From assembly GCA_002402465.1 (NCBI GenBank), contig DHFW01000041.1, positions 49,311 through 86,816 of the forward strand: a stretch of DNA of 37,506 bases, given 5' to 3'. Position numbers and translations under genes: made by a program. Shown here piece by piece: positions 35,677-37,506 of the stretch. This DNA comes from Bacteroidales bacterium UBA4814 (lineage in GTDB: Bacteria > Bacteroidota > Bacteroidia > Bacteroidales > UBA7960). The notes under the pieces are model-generated. The model was not told the origin of the DNA, made no database searches, and worked only from the letters and a program-made list of their open reading frames with translations. The stretch's first letter is position 1; every line of letters begins with the position of its first letter.

Positions 35677-35728
35677 GGGCTAAAGCCCCTAAATCCGTAT
35701 TTCAAACTTTTTCACGACATAAATGTCG
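35677..35728. repeat. Two short palindromes (REP-like)
   Basis: GGGCTAAAGCCC (35677-35688) and CGACATAAATGTCG (35715-35728) are perfect inverted repeats with 2- to 4-base centres, lying between the terminator and the transaldolase stop. Their grouping with the terminator in one intergenic gap resembles dispersed palindromic elements. Copies elsewhere cannot be seen in this window. Confidence 0.45.
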
Positions 35729-35780
35729 CGCCTATTGACTCAAAGAGCGGGAAAAGAATTCAGGGCTCTCAACTTTCTAC

Positions 35781-35816
35781 TCTTCGCGTCCTCGCTTCCT
35801 CGCATCCTCGACCTCC
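35781..35816. repeat. Short TCCTCGC-type tandem repeat
   Basis: Units of TCTTCGCG, TCCTCGCT, TCCTCGCA and TCCTCGAC stand in a row at the 3' end of the transaldolase gene, touching its stop codon. No function is evident. Confidence 0.5.
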
Positions 35817-36469
35817 TACATAAACTTCTTCGCGTCTGCCAGAAACTTCTCCAGGCCGATATCAGTCAGGGGGTGCTTCAGCAGGCTGAGAATAGGCTCG
35901 AGCGGGCAGGTAACCACATCGGCACCGGCTTCGGCGCAGGCCACAATGTGCATGGCATGGCGAATGCTGGCTGCCAGCACCTGGGTTTCGAAACCGTGAA
36001 TGCTGTATATGTTTACAATCTGGTGAATAAGGGTGAGGCTATCGGTGGAAATGTCATCTAACCTGCCCAGAAATGGGGAAACGTAGGTGGCACCGGCTTT
36101 GGCGGCCAGGATGGCTTGCCCGGGCGAAAACACCAGGGTGCAATTGGTTTTAATTCCTTTATTTGAGAAATATTTTATGGCCTTTACGCCGTCCTTGATC
36201 ATTGGCACCTTCACCACGATTTGCGGGTGCAGGGCAGCCAGGGCTTCGCCTTCGCGCACAATGCCCTCAAAATCGGTGGCAATCACTTCGGCACTGACAT
36301 CGCCCTCCACAATATTGCAGATATCCACATAATGCTTCAGGATGCTCTCCTGGCCCTTGATGCCTTCCTTTGCCATAAGCGAAGGATTGGTGGTTACTCC
36401 GTCGAGAATGCCCAGGTCGTTGGCTTCGCGAATCTGGTCGAGGTTGGCAGTGTCAATAAAAAATTTCAT
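35816..36469 (-). CDS. fsa: Transaldolase/fructose-6-phosphate aldolase (TalC/FSA family)
   Basis: The 217-residue TIM-barrel belongs to the short transaldolase subfamily. MKFFIDTANLDQIREANDLGILDGVTTNPSL is the standard N terminus, shown here as the motif FIDTAN and VTTNPS; the Schiff-base lysine is K87 in VVKVPM; SPFLGRLDD follows at about 131-139. The residue matching Gln59 of E. coli FSA is Glu (SAEVIATD), which favours transaldolase activity (transfer between fructose-6-phosphate and erythrose-4-phosphate) over true fructose-6-phosphate aldolase. It belongs to the pentose phosphate pathway. The SRP RNA gene lies upstream in the same direction and ends about 46 bases before the start. Confidence 0.92.
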   Translation of the reverse strand: MKFFIDTANLDQIREANDLGILDGVTTNPSLMAKEGIKGQESILKHYVDICNIVEGDVSAEVIATDFEGIVREGEALAALHPQIVVKVPMIKDGVKAIKYFSNKGIKTNCTLVFSPGQAILAAKAGATYVSPFLGRLDDISTDSLTLIHQIVNIYSIHGFETQVLAASIRHAMHIVACAEAGADVVTCPLEPILSLLKHPLTDIGLEKFLADAKKFM

Positions 36470-36514
36470 ACTGATTTGGTTTTAATATTTTTGAGCTTTG
36501 GGTAAATAAAAAAT

Positions 36515-36609
36515 GGGCAAGTTTGATATCGCACCGCTACGACCGCCTACCCTTGCTATCTTCCGATCCTGGGGGAGTTCAGCGGGAGCTGGTCGTATCA
36601 GACTTACCC
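36515..36609 (-). ncRNA. ffs: Signal recognition particle RNA (4.5S-like)
   Basis: The minus strand contains the SRP RNA apical hairpin AGGATCGGAAGATAGCA, with the GGAA tetraloop and the AGG/AGCA asymmetric loop that binds Ffh. Outward, GACC/GGTC, TGATA/TATCA and the ends GGGTAAGT/ACTTGCCC all pair, forming one long rod of about 95 bases. The 3' end is followed by ATTTTTTATTT, so the terminal stem with its U-run should stop transcription. A near-perfect Bacteroidota promoter lies just upstream and predicts a start at the first G. No protein gene overlaps it. Confidence 0.92.
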
Positions 36610-36613
36610 GCTG

Positions 36614-36644
36614 CAAAAGTAGTATTTTTTTGTGAGTTGCCAAA
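36614..36644 (-). promoter_or_regulatory. Promoter of the SRP RNA gene
   Basis: On the minus strand TTTG (36644-36641) is followed after 19 bases by TACTTTTG (36621-36614), matching the Bacteroidota -33 TTTG and -7 TAnnTTTG consensus in full. Transcription would begin about five bases later, at the first paired G of the RNA. Confidence 0.85.
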
Positions 36645-36744
36645 AAAATCTTTATGCAGCCCTGTTGCCTTAGTGGCAAAACAGACCTTTAATTCAACCA
36701 TTTTGCAACCAGACAGGAAAAAATACATTAATTTACCATACAAA

Positions 36745-36776
36745 ATTGCAAATCTCTGAAAATTGCTGTAGGTTTG
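36745..36776 (+). promoter_or_regulatory. Promoter of the DUF4199 gene
   Basis: TAGGTTTG (36769-36776) matches TAnnTTTG exactly; ATTG (36745-36748) is a partial -33 element 20 bases upstream. The expected start near 36783 gives a 20-base leader before ATG 36803 and rules out translation from upstream in-frame codons. Confidence 0.6.
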
Positions 36777-36802
36777 TCATTCTTAAACAAAACCCCAATC
36801 AC

Positions 36803-37342
36803 ATGGAAAATATGGAAGATACCCCCCGTCCGGGCATGGCAAAAACGGCCATAACCTATGGTTTGCTTATTGGCGTTTTACTTATTGTTATTCAACTGGT
36901 ATTTTATTTTGCCGGTATCATGACCAGTATGTATTCGGCCTGGATTTCTTATGCGGTGATTCTTGGCGGCATCATACTGGCCACCAAAGCTTATCGCGAT
37001 GAGGTACGTGGCGGTTTTATTTCCTACGGACAAGCCCTGGGTTTCGGAACCCTCACTGTGCTCTTTACTTCGGTGGTGGTTGGTGTATATATTTTCATTT
37101 TCTATAAATTCATCGATCCGGGTGTCATCAACATCTTTATAGAAGCTGCCGAAGAAAAAATGCTCGATGTAAATCCCAATATGACCGATGCCGAGCTCGA
37201 TGCCGCCCTGGCCATTTCTCAAAGGCTAATGAAACCCGGATTTATGGCTTTTTCAACAATTTTCAATTACACTTTTATTGGCTTTGTAATGTCGCTGATC
37301 ACTTCCATTTTTATGAAGAAAAACAACCCGGAAGAGCTATAG
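36803..37342 (+). CDS. DUF4199 family membrane protein
   Basis: The 179-residue protein has a short polar N terminus and four membrane segments, at about 17-38, 43-58, 78-100 and 150-170. Between the third and fourth is a soluble loop with the phrase IDPGVINIFIEAAEEKMLDVNPNMTDAELDAAL, which matches the DUF4199 family, found mostly in Bacteroidota and of unknown function. A good promoter lies just upstream and an intrinsic terminator just downstream, so it is a single-gene transcript. It should be in the inner membrane. Confidence 0.85.
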   Translation: MENMEDTPRPGMAKTAITYGLLIGVLLIVIQLVFYFAGIMTSMYSAWISYAVILGGIILATKAYRDEVRGGFISYGQALGFGTLTVLFTSVVVGVYIFIFYKFIDPGVINIFIEAAEEKMLDVNPNMTDAELDAALAISQRLMKPGFMAFSTIFNYTFIGFVMSLITSIFMKKNNPEEL

Positions 37343-37371
37343 GCATAGGGCATGGAGCATAGGGCCCAAAA

Positions 37372-37410
37372 AAGCCGGTTTTGCACTTCGCAGGCCGGCT
37401 TGTTTTATTT
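37372..37410 (+). terminator. Intrinsic terminator after the DUF4199 gene
   Basis: AAGCCGG (37372-37378) and CCGGCTT (37395-37401) form a 7-base-pair stem with a 16-base loop, followed by GTTTTATTT. A run of six A before the stem would add pairs with the T tail and could allow use in both directions. Confidence 0.8.
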
Positions 37411-37435
37411 ATGATTTATGAATAATGATTTATGA
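37411..37435. repeat. Direct repeat ATGATTTATGA
   Basis: Two copies of this 11-base unit occur at 37411-37421 and 37425-37435, after the terminator. The rest of the window to 37506 holds no gene or RNA that could be recognised. Confidence 0.5.
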
Positions 37436-37506
37436 TTATTGGCTGTGGAGTAAGACTCCTTGAACTCTAAACTTAAAACTTATCACTGTTATCCGACTAA
37501 ATTCTG

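Noticed and set aside
36660..36700. Hairpin CTGTTGCC/GGCAAAACAG upstream of the SRP promoter
   Set aside because: The pairing is imperfect and no T-run follows on either strand, so it is not a supported terminator.
36523..36759. Small open frames over the SRP RNA region
   Set aside because: They overlap a well-folded RNA with its own promoter and have no protein family features.

Overview
The window comes from a member of the Bacteroidota, probably a Bacteroidales-like lineage. The evidence is a SusC/SusD pair, Bacteroidota-type promoters (TTTG and TAnnTTTG elements), a short SRP RNA of the kind these organisms carry, weak Shine-Dalgarno signals, and families such as DUF4199 and DUF5009. The genus cannot be read from the sequence. 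No CRISPR array, rRNA, tRNA or insertion sequence was seen, and no gene-free stretch exceeds 300 bases except around the SRP RNA gene.

Layout. (1) 1-2343 is housekeeping: the 5' part of a membrane pyrophosphatase gene (minus strand), then recF and a small DciA/DUF721 gene (plus strand). (2) 2351-29123 is one block of sixteen minus-strand genes, read from right to left. It begins with a ROK repressor, SusC, SusD and a surface lipoprotein. An intrinsic terminator at 21263-21305 follows. Then come two GHL10-type lipoprotein glycoside hydrolases flanking a DUF5009 (NagX-like) membrane protein, an ion-transporter-superfamily permease, a solitary hydantoinase/oxoprolinase A-type ATPase, a truncated flavoprotein, NanE, a full-length FAD oxidoreductase, a phosphohexomutase, a HAD phosphatase/mutase with a very large cap, a GH38-like protein and a GH94 phosphorylase. 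(3) 29387-34409 holds an uncharacterised four-repeat protein fused head to tail with an NAD-salvage operon (nicotinamidase, nicotinate phosphoribosyltransferase, macrodomain), and an NfeD-type membrane serine protease. (4) 34567-37342 holds an acetyltransferase gene broken by two frameshifts, a transaldolase/FSA gene, the SRP RNA gene with a very good promoter, and a DUF4199 membrane protein.

How it may work. The large block looks like a polysaccharide utilisation locus. NanE, a NagX-like acetyltransferase, a NagC-like ROK protein, and a GH94 phosphorylase next to a phosphohexomutase suggest an N-acetylhexosamine-containing glycan. GHL10 lipoproteins would cut it outside or in the periplasm, SusCD would import it, and phosphorolysis would feed hexosamine-phosphate metabolism. 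The real substrate is not established. The most unusual pieces are the GH38-like protein with Phe where the catalytic nucleophile Asp should be, the HyuA-like ATPase without HyuB, the truncated flavoprotein, and the four-repeat protein translationally coupled to nicotinamidase.
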